Source: Luteococcus sanguinis (GTDB taxonomy: Bacteria > Actinomycetota > Actinomycetes > Propionibacteriales > Propionibacteriaceae). From it: a stretch of DNA of 64,000 nucleotides. Location: assembly GCF_039527675.1 (NCBI RefSeq), contig NZ_BAAAKI010000004.1, positions 310,001 through 374,000 of the forward strand, read 5' to 3'. The notes under the pieces are model-generated. The model was not told where the DNA came from, did no database searches, and saw nothing but the letters and a program-made list of their open reading frames with translations. Of this stretch, positions 33,673 to 42,180 are shown in pieces (the first letter of the stretch is position 1; each line of letters opens with the position of its first letter). The translations under genes were made by a program, and so were the position numbers.

Positions 33673-34608
33673 GTGAACGAACCAGACGAGACAGTCGAGC
33701 TCGCCGTCGCATCGGTTGACGATGCGGCGGCGATGCTTGCCGTCATCCACCAGGCCTTTGCGGCCCGCCCGGCCGTCGAGCCGCCAGCGGCCGCGCTGTC
33801 CGACACCGTTGACGACATCATCGCCAGCCTGGAGCGCGCTCCCGGAGTGCTCGCGTGTATCGACGGTGAGATCGTCGGCTGCCTGCTGCTGAGCCTGGAT
33901 GGCCGTGTTGCTGGCCTGCACCGGGTCAGCGTCCGCCCCGACGTCCGCCAGCACGGCGTCGCTGCGGTACTGGTCCGTGGTGCTGCCGAACTGGCCGTCG
34001 ATCTCGGGGCGACTCGGCTGGAACTGCTGTGTCGCAAGGAGTTCCCCGCGACAAGACAGTGGTGGGAACACCACGGCTTCGAGGTCTGCGGCACCCAGGA
34101 GCTCGGCTGGACCATGGGCCGCGACCTGCCCGCCCGCATCGAGGTGCCCACTGGTGGCTCGATGCAGGCGCTGGGGGAGCGGCTCGCCGGTCTGCTGCAG
34201 GCCGGTGACGTCGTCGTTGCCTCCGGTGACCTGGGCGCCGGCAAGACCACCTTGGCCCAGGGCATCGGCCGGGGGATGGACGTCGACGGTCCGGTCATCT
34301 CGCCCACCTTCGTGATCAGCCGCGTGCACCACTCCCGCTCGGGTGGCCCCGCGCTCGTGCACGTGGACGCCTACCGGCTGGGTTCCGAGGCCGAACTGTT
34401 CGACCTGGACCTGGACGACACCCTGGAGAGCTCGGTCACGCTGGTCGAGTGGGGAGCCGGGCTTGCCGAGGGCCTGGGCAGCTCCGTGCTCGACATCGAC
34501 ATTCGCCGCAGCGCCGACCCGGACGACGAGACCCGCGTGGTCTACCTGACCGGCTTCGGCGAGCGCTGGAAGGGCGTTGACCTGCACGCCCTGGAGGAGG
34601 ACGCATGA
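33673..34608 (+). CDS. tsaE: GNAT acetyltransferase - TsaE fusion
   Basis: 311 residues with two parts. Residues about 8-150 are a GNAT fold (CIDGEIVGCLLLSLDG; HRVSVRPDVRQHGVAAVLVR; TRQWWEHHGFEVCGTQELG). Residues about 158-300 are TsaE, the ATPase that assists t6A37 formation in tRNA (P-loop SGDLGAGKTTLAQGIGRG about 184-200; SPTFVISRVHH; ALVHVDAYRLGS; SVTLVEWGAG). Family TsaE is about 150 residues, so the N-terminal half is an addition. GTG 33673 with TAGAGT 8 nt upstream: leaderless. The stop overlaps tsaB by 4 nt. The acetyltransferase substrate is unknown. Confidence 0.88.
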   Translation: MNEPDETVELAVASVDDAAAMLAVIHQAFAARPAVEPPAAALSDTVDDIIASLERAPGVLACIDGEIVGCLLLSLDGRVAGLHRVSVRPDVRQHGVAAVLVRGAAELAVDLGATRLELLCRKEFPATRQWWEHHGFEVCGTQELGWTMGRDLPARIEVPTGGSMQALGERLAGLLQAGDVVVASGDLGAGKTTLAQGIGRGMDVDGPVISPTFVISRVHHSRSGGPALVHVDAYRLGSEAELFDLDLDDTLESSVTLVEWGAGLAEGLGSSVLDIDIRRSADPDDETRVVYLTGFGERWKGVDLHALEEDA

Positions 34609-35276
34609 CGACCACCCTTGCCATCGACACCTCGACCGACATCTGTGCCGGCCTCGCGCGCGACGGCGAGGTGCTCGCCACCACGACGATCGAGGACCGC
34701 CGCGGTCACGCCGAGAAGCTGATGCCCGCCATCGTCGCCCTCTGTGAGCAGGCCGGGATCAGCCTCGACCAGGTCGACGAGGTCACCGTCGGCCTCGGCC
34801 CCGGACCCTTCACCGGCCTGCGCGTCGGCATCGTCACCGCGCACACCATCGCCTCCTTGGCGCACACCGAGCTGCACGGCGTCTGCTCGCTGGATGTCGT
34901 CGCCTGGCAGTGGGCGCACGGCGACCAGGCCCCCACCGGGGACTTCGTCGTCGTCTCGGACGCGCGCCGCAAGGAGCTGTACTGGGCGCGTTATGACGCG
35001 ACCGGCGCCCGCACCGACGGCCCGCACGTCACCGCCCCCGACGAGCTGCCCGAGCTGCCCGTCGCCGGCCCCGGACGCAGCGCCTACCCGGACCTGTTCT
35101 CAGACGTCGTCGGCCCTGAACGGCTGGACGCCGGCGTGCTGGCCGCCCACTGGGCCGAGCTGGCCGATGCCGGCAACGACGCGCTCTACCTGCGCAAGCC
35201 CGACGCGGCCGTCCCGACCACGCGCAAGTCGACGCTGGTGACCAACAGGCTGCGGCTGCCGAAGGCACCGCGATGA
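34605..35276 (+). CDS. tsaB: tRNA t6A biosynthesis protein TsaB
   Basis: 223 residues. Partner of TsaD and TsaE in the complex that puts threonylcarbamoyl on A37 of ANN-decoding tRNAs. Starts TTLAIDTSTDICAGLARDG, with GHAEKLMPAIVALCEQAG and VGLGPGPFTGLRVGIVTA, typical of the ASKHA-fold TsaB. The start overlaps tsaE (ATGA), and the stop overlaps rimI (ATGA). Confidence 0.96.
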   Translation: MTTTLAIDTSTDICAGLARDGEVLATTTIEDRRGHAEKLMPAIVALCEQAGISLDQVDEVTVGLGPGPFTGLRVGIVTAHTIASLAHTELHGVCSLDVVAWQWAHGDQAPTGDFVVVSDARRKELYWARYDATGARTDGPHVTAPDELPELPVAGPGRSAYPDLFSDVVGPERLDAGVLAAHWAELADAGNDALYLRKPDAAVPTTRKSTLVTNRLRLPKAPR

Positions 35277-35734
35277 TCTTCGGGCCTGCGGATGAGCGCG
35301 ACCTCGACCAGATCATGGCCGTCGAGGCCGACAGCTTCGCCCCTGCGGAACGCTGGGGCGAGCAGGGCTGGCGCGACGAACTGCGGGCGGACGACCGGTT
35401 GGTCGTGGTCGGCCGCGATGCCCACGGACGGGTGGCCGCAGCCGCCACCTTCCAGCAGGTCGCCGAGACCGCGGACCTGCACCGGATCATGGTCGCCCCC
35501 GACCGCCGCGGCGAGGGCGTGGCCGGACGACTGATGGGCGCGGGCCTGGAATGGGCCGCCGCGACCGGCGCCGAGCGGATGCTGCTCGAGGTGCGCCACG
35601 ACAACCAGGGCGCCATCGCCCTGTACGAGAAGTTCGGATTCACCGCGATCTCCCACCGCCGGGACTACTACGGCGCGGGAGCGGACGCGGTCGTGATGCA
35701 GGCGTCCCTGACGCCCGATGTGCTGGAGGTGTGA
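35273..35734 (+). CDS. rimI: Ribosomal protein S18-alanine N-acetyltransferase
   Basis: 153 residues, GNAT fold: HRIMVAPDRRGEGVAGRLMG (acetyl-CoA pyrophosphate loop, R-x-x-G-x-G/A), LLEVRHDNQGAIALYEKFGF and RRDYYGAGADAVVM, the RimI signature. It sits between tsaB and tsaD as usual. In actinobacteria RimI can act on proteins other than S18, so the substrate is not assured. Coupled to tsaB by ATGA. Confidence 0.92.
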   Translation: MIFGPADERDLDQIMAVEADSFAPAERWGEQGWRDELRADDRLVVVGRDAHGRVAAAATFQQVAETADLHRIMVAPDRRGEGVAGRLMGAGLEWAAATGAERMLLEVRHDNQGAIALYEKFGFTAISHRRDYYGAGADAVVMQASLTPDVLEV

Positions 35735-35737
35735 GCA

Positions 35738-36781
35738 ATGGGTGAACCGCTGATCCTGGGGATCGAGAGCTCCTGCGACGAGACCGGTGTCGGCATCGTG
35801 CGCGGCAACGAGTTGCTGGCCAATGAGGTCGCCAGCTCGGTCGAACAGCACGTCCGCTTCGGCGGCGTCGTTCCCGAGGTTGCCTCGCGGGCGCACCTGG
35901 AGGCGATGGTGCCCGCGCTGGAGCGCGCCGTGGCCGCCGCCGACATTGACCTTTCCGAGCTGGACGGCATCGCCGTCACCGCCGGTCCGGGCCTGATGGG
36001 CGCGCTGGTCGTCGGACTCTCCTCCGCCAAGGCCCTGGCCACCTACCTGAACAAGCCGCTCTACGGCGTCAACCACCTCGCCGGGCACGTCGCGGTCGAC
36101 CTGCTGGACCACGGCCCGCTGCCCACCCCGGCCGGCGCGCTGCTGGTCTCCGGCGGACACACCGAGCTCCTGGTGGTCAACGACATCGCCACCGACATCG
36201 TCCAGGTGGGCTCCACCATCGACGACGCAGCCGGCGAGGCCTACGACAAGGTCGCGCGCGTGCTCGGCCTGCCCTACCCGGGCGGACCCGTGATCGACAA
36301 GGCCGCCCAGCAGGGCGACCCGACCGCGATCCGCTTCCCGCGCGGCCTGACGGCCAGGCACGATCTGGACAAGCACCGCTTCGACTACTCCTTCTCGGGC
36401 CTCAAGACCGCCGTCTCCCGCTGGGTCGAGACCCGCGAGCGCGACGGGCTCGACGTCCCGATCAACGACGTCGCCGCCAGCTTCCAGGAGGCGGTTTGTG
36501 ACGTGCTGACCGCCAAGGCCGTCGACATGGCGACTGAGTACGGGCTCGAGCACTTCCTGATCGGCGGTGGCGTGGCGGCGAACTCCCGCCTGCGCGGCTT
36601 GCTGGAGGAGCGAATGGCCGCCGCTGGTGTCGAGCTGCGTCGCCCGCGCCCGGGCCTGTGCACCGACAATGGCGCGATGATCGCCGTGCTGGCCAGCGAG
36701 GTCGTCAAGGCCGGCGGCAGGCCCTCCAGCCTCGACATCGGTGCCAACTCCGGGCTTCCGGTCTCCACCATCCTCGTCTGA
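35738..36781 (+). CDS. tsaD: tRNA N6-adenosine threonylcarbamoyltransferase
   Basis: 347 residues; the catalytic subunit of t6A synthesis. ILGIESSCDETGVGIVRG, the metal-binding NHLAGHVAVDL, LVSGGHTELLVV, and IGGGVAANSRLRGLL are all conserved. It begins 4 nt after rimI and closes the tsaE-tsaB-rimI-tsaD unit. Confidence 0.97.
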   Translation: MGEPLILGIESSCDETGVGIVRGNELLANEVASSVEQHVRFGGVVPEVASRAHLEAMVPALERAVAAADIDLSELDGIAVTAGPGLMGALVVGLSSAKALATYLNKPLYGVNHLAGHVAVDLLDHGPLPTPAGALLVSGGHTELLVVNDIATDIVQVGSTIDDAAGEAYDKVARVLGLPYPGGPVIDKAAQQGDPTAIRFPRGLTARHDLDKHRFDYSFSGLKTAVSRWVETRERDGLDVPINDVAASFQEAVCDVLTAKAVDMATEYGLEHFLIGGGVAANSRLRGLLEERMAAAGVELRRPRPGLCTDNGAMIAVLASEVVKAGGRPSSLDIGANSGLPVSTILV

Positions 36782-36846
36782 ACACAGCCCGTCCGCCCAA
36801 GGGCTGCCTGACCGAAGCCCGCCCGAATCCCCGTCGAAAGGTCGCC

Positions 36847-38016
36847 ATGACCATCCGCACCACCCACGTCGGATCCCTGCCGCGCACCCAGGCCCTGCTG
36901 GAAGCCAATGCGATGCGGACGAGTGATCCCGCCGCCTTTGCGCAGCGGCTGACCGACGCGGTGGACGAGGTGGTCGCCAAGCAGCGCGGGATCGGCATCG
37001 ACGTCGTCAACGACGGCGAGTACGGCCACGCCACCACCCAGAGCCAGGACTTCGGCAGCTGGTGGACCTACAGCTTCGACCGCACCAGCGGCCTGGAACT
37101 GCGCCCTGACAACGTCTGGGACACCCGCGTCGCCAAGTCCGAGCCGGGCAACATCGTGCTCACCGGCATGAACGACCGGCGCGATCGCCAGCTCTTCCGC
37201 GCGGTCTACGACGACGCGTCCGCCGTACACCCCACCACCCGGCAGCGCCCGCAGGCGGTCTCCGAGATCGGTTACATCGGCCAGGAGGCCGTGGCTGCCG
37301 ACATCGCCAACCTCCGCCACGCGATGAGCGTTGCAGGCGCCGAGGAGGGCTTCATCTGCGCCATCGCGCCGGGTTCGGCCAGCCGCGTGGGTTCGGCCCA
37401 CCACGGCTCGGACGAGGAGTTCATGGACGCCTGGGCCGGGGTGTTGCACCAGGAGTACCAGGCCATCACCGACGCCGGTCTGATCGTGCAGGTGGATGAT
37501 CCCGCGATCGCCGAGAACTTCGACCAGATCGATCCCGAGCCGAGCACCGCCGACTACCTGGCCTTCACCCAGAAGCGCGTCGACGCCCTGAACAAGGCGC
37601 TGGCGGGGATTCCCGCCGAGCAGGTGCGCTTCCACCTGTGCTGGGGTTCGTGGAATGGCCCGCACACCACCGACTTCCCGATGGCCGAGATGGCCGAGCT
37701 GATGCTCACCATCAACGCGAAGTACTACACCTTCGAGGCCGCCGGGTCGCGCCATGAGCACGAATGGGCAGTGTGGAAGGACGTGCAGCTGCCCGCCGGC
37801 AAGGTACTGCTGCCCGGTGTGGTGACCCACCACACCAACATCGTCGAGCACCCCCAGTTGGTCGCCCAGCGGATCCGTCGCTTCGCCGACCTGGTCGGGG
37901 ACGAGAATGTGATCGCCTCCACCGACTGCGGCCTGGGCGGACGGATCCACCCCGAGATCGCCTGGGCCAAGCTGGACGCGCTCGTCGAGGGCGCCCGGAT
38001 CGCCAGCCAGGGCTGA
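36847..38016 (+). CDS. MetE-like cobalamin-independent methyltransferase family protein
   Basis: 389 residues, matching only the catalytic C-terminal barrel of MetE (full MetE is about 750). RTTHVGSLPRTQALLE starts the domain; zinc ligands are likely His263 and Cys265 (HLCWGSW), Glu297 (TFEAAGSRHEHEW) and Cys361 (ASTDCGLGGR). Such stand-alone proteins include methyltransferases with unknown acceptors and epoxyalkane:CoM transferase relatives; methionine synthesis itself is not established. GAAAGGTCGCC precedes ATG 36847. In-frame sequence from 36658 lies inside tsaD. Confidence 0.85.
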   Translation: MTIRTTHVGSLPRTQALLEANAMRTSDPAAFAQRLTDAVDEVVAKQRGIGIDVVNDGEYGHATTQSQDFGSWWTYSFDRTSGLELRPDNVWDTRVAKSEPGNIVLTGMNDRRDRQLFRAVYDDASAVHPTTRQRPQAVSEIGYIGQEAVAADIANLRHAMSVAGAEEGFICAIAPGSASRVGSAHHGSDEEFMDAWAGVLHQEYQAITDAGLIVQVDDPAIAENFDQIDPEPSTADYLAFTQKRVDALNKALAGIPAEQVRFHLCWGSWNGPHTTDFPMAEMAELMLTINAKYYTFEAAGSRHEHEWAVWKDVQLPAGKVLLPGVVTHHTNIVEHPQLVAQRIRRFADLVGDENVIASTDCGLGGRIHPEIAWAKLDALVEGARIASQG

Positions 38017-38025
38017 GGTCGTGCG

Positions 38026-38514
38026 ATGGCGCTGACCCCGATCATGACCACGCTCGCCTTCGTCCGGCACCCGGACGGGGAGCGGGTGCTGATGGTGCAC
38101 CGGGTCGCGCGATCCACCGACGACCAGCTCGGCAAGTACAACGGCCTGGGCGGCAAGCTCGAAGCCGACGAGGACGTCGTCGCCTGCATCCGCCGCGAGC
38201 TGCGCGAAGAGGCCTCGATCGAAGCCGTCTGCCTGCGGTTGCGGGGGACCGTCAGCTGGCCCGGATTCGGCCGCAACGGTGAGGACCATTTCGGCTTCGT
38301 CTTCGTGGTGGACGAGTTCACCGGCGAAGTGCCCCAGGCCAACGACGAGGGTCCCTTGGCCTGGGAGCGCATCGACGCCCTGAGCCGACTGCCCATGTGG
38401 GAGGGCGACCGGCACTTCCTGCCGCTGGTCTTCGACGAGTCCATCGCCCAGTTCCATGGCGTGCTGCCCTATCGGGACGGGGTGCCGCAGGGCTGGTCGG
38501 TGAGCACCCTGTGA
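38026..38514 (+). CDS. Nudix hydrolase, 8-oxo-dGTP diphosphatase-like
   Basis: 162 residues. KYNGLGGKLEADEDVVACIR and the rest of the Nudix box (RELREEASIEA) are complete; the upstream MVHRVARSTDDQLGKYNGLG arrangement and the FGFVFVVDEFTGE segment resemble MutT/MTH1-type 8-oxo-purine diphosphatases. ATG 38026 has GAGGT upstream. Its stop overlaps the next gene's GTG (GTGA). Confidence 0.85.
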   Translation: MALTPIMTTLAFVRHPDGERVLMVHRVARSTDDQLGKYNGLGGKLEADEDVVACIRRELREEASIEAVCLRLRGTVSWPGFGRNGEDHFGFVFVVDEFTGEVPQANDEGPLAWERIDALSRLPMWEGDRHFLPLVFDESIAQFHGVLPYRDGVPQGWSVSTL

Positions 38515-39650
38515 GCCTGCACACCGAGCGGGGACGGGCTGCGCTGGCCGCTGCGATGGCCGAGCCGGACCCATCGTCACTGGCTGCGGCGACCCGCTTG
38601 CGCAAGCATTTCGACGCCGACCTGGCCGCGGAGGCCCTGGGACAGGCGGTGCTGCGACGCAAGGCACGCGCCAAGTTCGGTGAGGCAGCGGACGAGCTCT
38701 TCTTCACTCCATACGGGCTGGAACAGGCCACCCGTCCCGAGGTGGCCGACTGGCGGGCGCGACGACTGGTCGCCGCCGGGACCACCCGGGTCGTCGACCT
38801 CGGCTGCGGCATCGGCGCCGACTCGATGGCATGCCTCGATGTCGGGCTCGAGGTCGTCGCCGTCGAACTGGACCAGACCACCGCCGAACACGCTCGCGCC
38901 AACCTGCCCGGTGCCACGGTGCTGCACGGAGATGCCGTCGAACTGGCCCCCGGGCTGTTGGCCGGGGCAGGGCCGGCTACCTGCGTCTTCATCGACCCTG
39001 CGCGCCGCACCGGTGCCGGTCGCACCTGGCGGGTCGACCAGTTCACCCCGCCGTGGGACTTCGTGCTCGACCTGCTGGCCGGCCGTCACTCGACGGTCGG
39101 CAAGCTCGGCCCCGGCGTTCCGCGCGAGATCCTGCCCCAGGGCGTCTGCTGCGACTTCGTCAGCCACGCCGGGGACGTCGTCGAGGCATCCCTGTGGCGG
39201 CTCCCCGGATCCCCCACCGGACACCGCGCCGTGCTGCTGCCTGGGGAACACGTCATCGCCTCCACCGGCGAAGTGCTCCCGGTCGGTCCAGCGGGAGCCT
39301 GGCTGCACGAACCCGACGGGGCGGTGATCCGCGCCCGCGCGCTCGACGCGATCGACCCCAGGATGCGCCTGCTGGACCCGGAGACCGCCTACCTGACCTC
39401 TGACGAGGCCATCACGTCCCCCTTTCTCACCAGCTTCCGCATCATCGACGAGATGGACGCGGGGGAGAAGACCCTGCGCGCCTGGGTGCGCGCCCACGAC
39501 ATCGGCACGCTGGAGATCAAGAAGCGAGGAGTCGACCTCGACCCGGCCGAACTGCGCCGCCGTCTCAAGCCCAAGGGCCGGGGTGCTGCCACGCTCGTCA
39601 TCGGACGCACCCCGGGCGGAGCCCGTGCCTGGCACGTCGAGCGGGTCTGA
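38511..39650 (+). CDS. THUMP-like domain class I SAM methyltransferase
   Basis: 379 residues. Middle SAM-binding domain: RVVDLGCGIGADSMACLDVG and VVAVELDQTTAEHARANL, with FIDPARRTGAGRTW as motif IV. The C-terminal THUMP-like region (EIKKRGVDLDPAELRRRLKP) follows. RNA is a likely substrate, but the target is unknown. GTG 38511 overlaps the Nudix stop. A region with heat-shock operators follows immediately. Confidence 0.84.
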   Translation: MSLHTERGRAALAAAMAEPDPSSLAAATRLRKHFDADLAAEALGQAVLRRKARAKFGEAADELFFTPYGLEQATRPEVADWRARRLVAAGTTRVVDLGCGIGADSMACLDVGLEVVAVELDQTTAEHARANLPGATVLHGDAVELAPGLLAGAGPATCVFIDPARRTGAGRTWRVDQFTPPWDFVLDLLAGRHSTVGKLGPGVPREILPQGVCCDFVSHAGDVVEASLWRLPGSPTGHRAVLLPGEHVIASTGEVLPVGPAGAWLHEPDGAVIRARALDAIDPRMRLLDPETAYLTSDEAITSPFLTSFRIIDEMDAGEKTLRAWVRAHDIGTLEIKKRGVDLDPAELRRRLKPKGRGAATLVIGRTPGGARAWHVERV

Positions 39651-39671
39651 CTGGCGGGACGAACCCACTGG

Positions 39672-39698
39672 TTGGCACTCGGGTTGAACGAGTGCCAG
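39672..39698. promoter_or_regulatory. CIRCE element 1 (HrcA operator)
   Basis: TTGGCACTC-N9-GAGTGCCAG, one step from the consensus TTAGCACTC-N9-GAGTGCTAA. The -35 hexamer (TTGAAC, 39684-39689) lies within the spacer and the start of its second arm. Confidence 0.92.
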
Positions 39699-39712
39699 CC
39701 CGGGGATATCTT
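39684..39712 (+). promoter_or_regulatory. groESL promoter
   Basis: TTGAAC (39684-39689), 17 bp, TATCTT (39707-39712). Transcription would start near 39719, at the left edge of the second CIRCE, so both operators overlap or abut it. Confidence 0.7.
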
Positions 39713-39717
39713 GGGTT

Positions 39718-39744
39718 CTGGCACTCGACATGGTTGAGTGCCAA
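39718..39744. promoter_or_regulatory. CIRCE element 2 (HrcA operator)
   Basis: CTGGCACTC-N9-GAGTGCCAA, starting 46 bp downstream of the first. Two CIREs before groES are known in several actinobacteria. Confidence 0.9.
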
Positions 39745-39841
39745 CGGCCCGGACGGCACCCGCGACGACGTCCGAACCGATTCCTGAACGTTGAAACCCG
39801 ACCGGCGCCTCGTGCGCCGTGAACCTAGAAAGGGGTTTGTC

Positions 39842-40138
39842 GTGGCAGCCACGATCAAGCCGCTCGAGGACCGCGTCCTCGTCAAGCCGCTCGAGGCCGA
39901 GCAGACCACCGCGTCTGGTCTGGTGATCCCGGACACCGCCAAGGAGAAGCCGCAGGAGGGCCAGGTCATCGCAACCGGTCCCGGCCGCTTCGACGACAAG
40001 GGCGCTCGTGTCCCGCTGGACGTCGCCGAGGGCGACGTCGTCATCTTCAGCAAGTACGGCGGCACCGAGGTCAAGTACGACGGCCAGGAGTTGCTGCTCC
40101 TGAACGCTCGCGACATCCTCGCCATCGTCCAGAAGTGA
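39842..40138 (+). CDS. groS: Co-chaperonin GroES
   Basis: 98 residues with KPLEDRVLVKPLEAEQTTAS, DTAKEKPQEGQVIATGPGR, and VIFSKYGGTEVKYDGQELL. The mobile loop region contains TASGLVIPD. Heptameric lid for GroEL. GTG 39842 has GAAAGGGG upstream. An in-frame extension to 39791 is only leader. Repressed through two CIRCE elements. Confidence 0.97.
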   Translation: MAATIKPLEDRVLVKPLEAEQTTASGLVIPDTAKEKPQEGQVIATGPGRFDDKGARVPLDVAEGDVVIFSKYGGTEVKYDGQELLLLNARDILAIVQK

Positions 40139-40143
40139 TCGCG

Positions 40144-40184
40144 AGGGGGACGACCCCCTGAGCGACTCTGGAGCGAACTCCAGA
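40144..40184 (+). other. Hairpins in the groES-groL spacer
   Basis: AGGGGG-ACGA-CCCCCT (40144-40159) and TCTGGAG-CGAA-CTCCAGA (40167-40184) in a 194-bp spacer. They may attenuate or set the GroES:GroEL ratio, or be RNA processing sites. No CIRCE or clear promoter is found directly before groL. Confidence 0.4.
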
Positions 40185-40332
40185 TCGCACCCCCGCGCTC
40201 TGCGTGCGTTCACCGCTCGCTCGTGCCTCGCTCACGGGCACGCAGAGTTCGGAAGGATTCCCGCGCGCGGCCGGCCACCGTGCTGGCCGCGCGCGAACCA
40301 CATCCACATCTCTTACTCCACAGGAGTTCTGA

Positions 40333-41934
40333 ATGCCCAAGATCCTGCAGTTCGACGAGGAGGCCCGCCGCTCGCTCGAGCGTGGTGTCGACACCCTCGC
40401 CAACACCGTCAAGGTGACCCTCGGCCCGAAGGGCCGCTATGTCGTCCTGGACAAGAAGTGGGGCGCTCCCACCATCACCAATGACGGCGTGACCGTCGCC
40501 CGTGAGGTCGAGCTCTCCGACCCCTACGAGAACCTTGGCGCGCAGCTCGCCAAGGAGGTCGCCACCAAGACCAACGACGTCGCCGGTGACGGAACCACCA
40601 CCGCGACCGTGCTGGCCCAGGCGCTCGTGCACGAGGGCCTGCGCGCCGTCGCCTCCGGCTCCAACCCCGTCGGCCTGAAGCGCGGCATCGACCAGGCCGT
40701 CGCGGCCGTCGAGGCCGAGCTGAAGAGCGTCGCCAAGCAGATCGAGACCACCTCCGACATGGCGTCGGTTGCCACGATCAGCTCCCGCGACGAGGAGATC
40801 GGCGCCCTGATCGCCGACGCCTTCGACAAGGTCGGCAAGGACGGCGTCATCACCGTCGACGAGTCCAACACCTTCGGCACCGAGCTCGACTTCACCGAGG
40901 GCATGCAGTTCGACAAGGGTTACCTGTCGCCCTACATGGTCACCGACTCCGAGCGGATGGAGGCCGTCCTCGACGACCCCTACATCCTCATCAACTCGGG
41001 CAAGATCAGCTCGATGAACGACCTGCTGCCCCTGCTGGAGAAGGTCATCGCCGCCAAGGGCACCTTGTTCATCGTGGCCGAGGATGTCGACGGCGAGGCG
41101 CTGTCGACCCTGGTCGTGAACAAGATCCGTGGCACCTTCACCTCGGTCGCCGTCAAGGCCCCGGCCTTCGGTGACCGCCGCAAGGCCATGCTGGAGGACA
41201 TCGCGATCCTCACCGGTGGCCAGGTCGTCGCCCCCGAGGTCGGGCTCAAGCTCGACCAGGTCGGCCTCGAGGTGCTGGGCCGTGCCCGCCGCGTCGTCGT
41301 CACCAAGGACAACACGACGATCGTCGACGGCGCCGGTGAGGCGGACGAGGTGGCCGGCCGCGTGCAGCAGCTCTCCGCCGAGATCGCCCGCTCCGACTCC
41401 GACTGGGACCGCGAGAAGCTGCAGGAGCGCGTTGCCAAGCTGGCCGGCGGCGTCTGCGTGATCAAGGTCGGCGCCGCCACCGAGGTGGAGCTGAAGGAGA
41501 AGAAGCACCGCATCGAGGACGCCGTCTCGGCAACCCGCGCGGCCATCGAGGAGGGCATCGTCGCCGGTGGCGGCACCGCCCTCGTCCACGCCGCGAAGGT
41601 TCTGGAGGGTGGCCTTGGCCTGGAGGGCGACGAGAAGGTCGGCGTCCAGATCGTCAAGAACGCCGTCGTCGAGCCGCTGCGCTGGATCGCGGAGAACGGT
41701 GGCGAGCAGGGCTACGTCATCGTCTCCAAGGTGCAGGAGCTCGAGCCGGGCAATGGCTTCAACGCCAAGACCGGTGAATACCAGAACCTGATCGAGAACG
41801 GCGTCATCGACCCGGTCAAGGTCACGCGTTCCGCGCTCGCCAATGCGGCTTCGATCGCCTCGCTGCTGCTCACGACCGAGACCCTGGTCGTCGACAAGCC
41901 CGAGGACGACGACGAGGCTGGCCACCAGCACTGA
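40333..41934 (+). CDS. groL: Chaperonin GroEL (groES-linked, His-tailed type)
   Basis: 533 residues, 60-kDa chaperonin family length. VTLGPKGRYVVLDKKWGAP, NDGVTVAREVEL, DVAGDGTTTATVLAQ (Asp ATPase) and EEGIVAGGGTALVH are family marks. The C-terminus is DEAGHQH, not GGM repeats; His-containing tails mark the groES-linked GroEL1 of many actinobacteria, which often have a second, GGM-tailed groEL elsewhere. CACAGGAGTTCTGA precedes ATG 40333. Confidence 0.97.
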   Translation: MPKILQFDEEARRSLERGVDTLANTVKVTLGPKGRYVVLDKKWGAPTITNDGVTVAREVELSDPYENLGAQLAKEVATKTNDVAGDGTTTATVLAQALVHEGLRAVASGSNPVGLKRGIDQAVAAVEAELKSVAKQIETTSDMASVATISSRDEEIGALIADAFDKVGKDGVITVDESNTFGTELDFTEGMQFDKGYLSPYMVTDSERMEAVLDDPYILINSGKISSMNDLLPLLEKVIAAKGTLFIVAEDVDGEALSTLVVNKIRGTFTSVAVKAPAFGDRRKAMLEDIAILTGGQVVAPEVGLKLDQVGLEVLGRARRVVVTKDNTTIVDGAGEADEVAGRVQQLSAEIARSDSDWDREKLQERVAKLAGGVCVIKVGAATEVELKEKKHRIEDAVSATRAAIEEGIVAGGGTALVHAAKVLEGGLGLEGDEKVGVQIVKNAVVEPLRWIAENGGEQGYVIVSKVQELEPGNGFNAKTGEYQNLIENGVIDPVKVTRSALANAASIASLLLTTETLVVDKPEDDDEAGHQH

Positions 41935-41974
41935 GTCGTTCCGCCACGGCGCACCACAGCACGACAGCCTTACC

Positions 41975-42012
41975 CGAGGACCCCGTCCGGCAACAGCCGG
42001 GCGGGGTCCTCG
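41975..42012 (+). terminator. Terminator of groESL
   Basis: 17-bp stem (41975-41991 with 41996-42012, one G-U), loop AACA. Confidence 0.87.
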
Positions 42013-42104
42013 CCGTCACCATCAAGGCCTGCCACAACGAAAGGGCAACGATGGGGATCCTTTACGATTCGCGAGTGCCTGCATGCCCTAGGCTTCGCAA
42101 CGGA

Positions 42105-42134
42105 TTGCTCGTGCCTGCCCCCACTGGATAGAAC
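42105..42134 (+). promoter_or_regulatory. Possible mtlA promoter
   Basis: TTGCTC (42105-42110), 18 bp, TAGAAC (42129-42134). Transcription would start near 42141. Only a moderate match to consensus. Confidence 0.4.
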
Positions 42135-42180
42135 GCGCAAACCGCGATCTCGGCGCCCAGCGCCCGATGAAGGAGATTTC

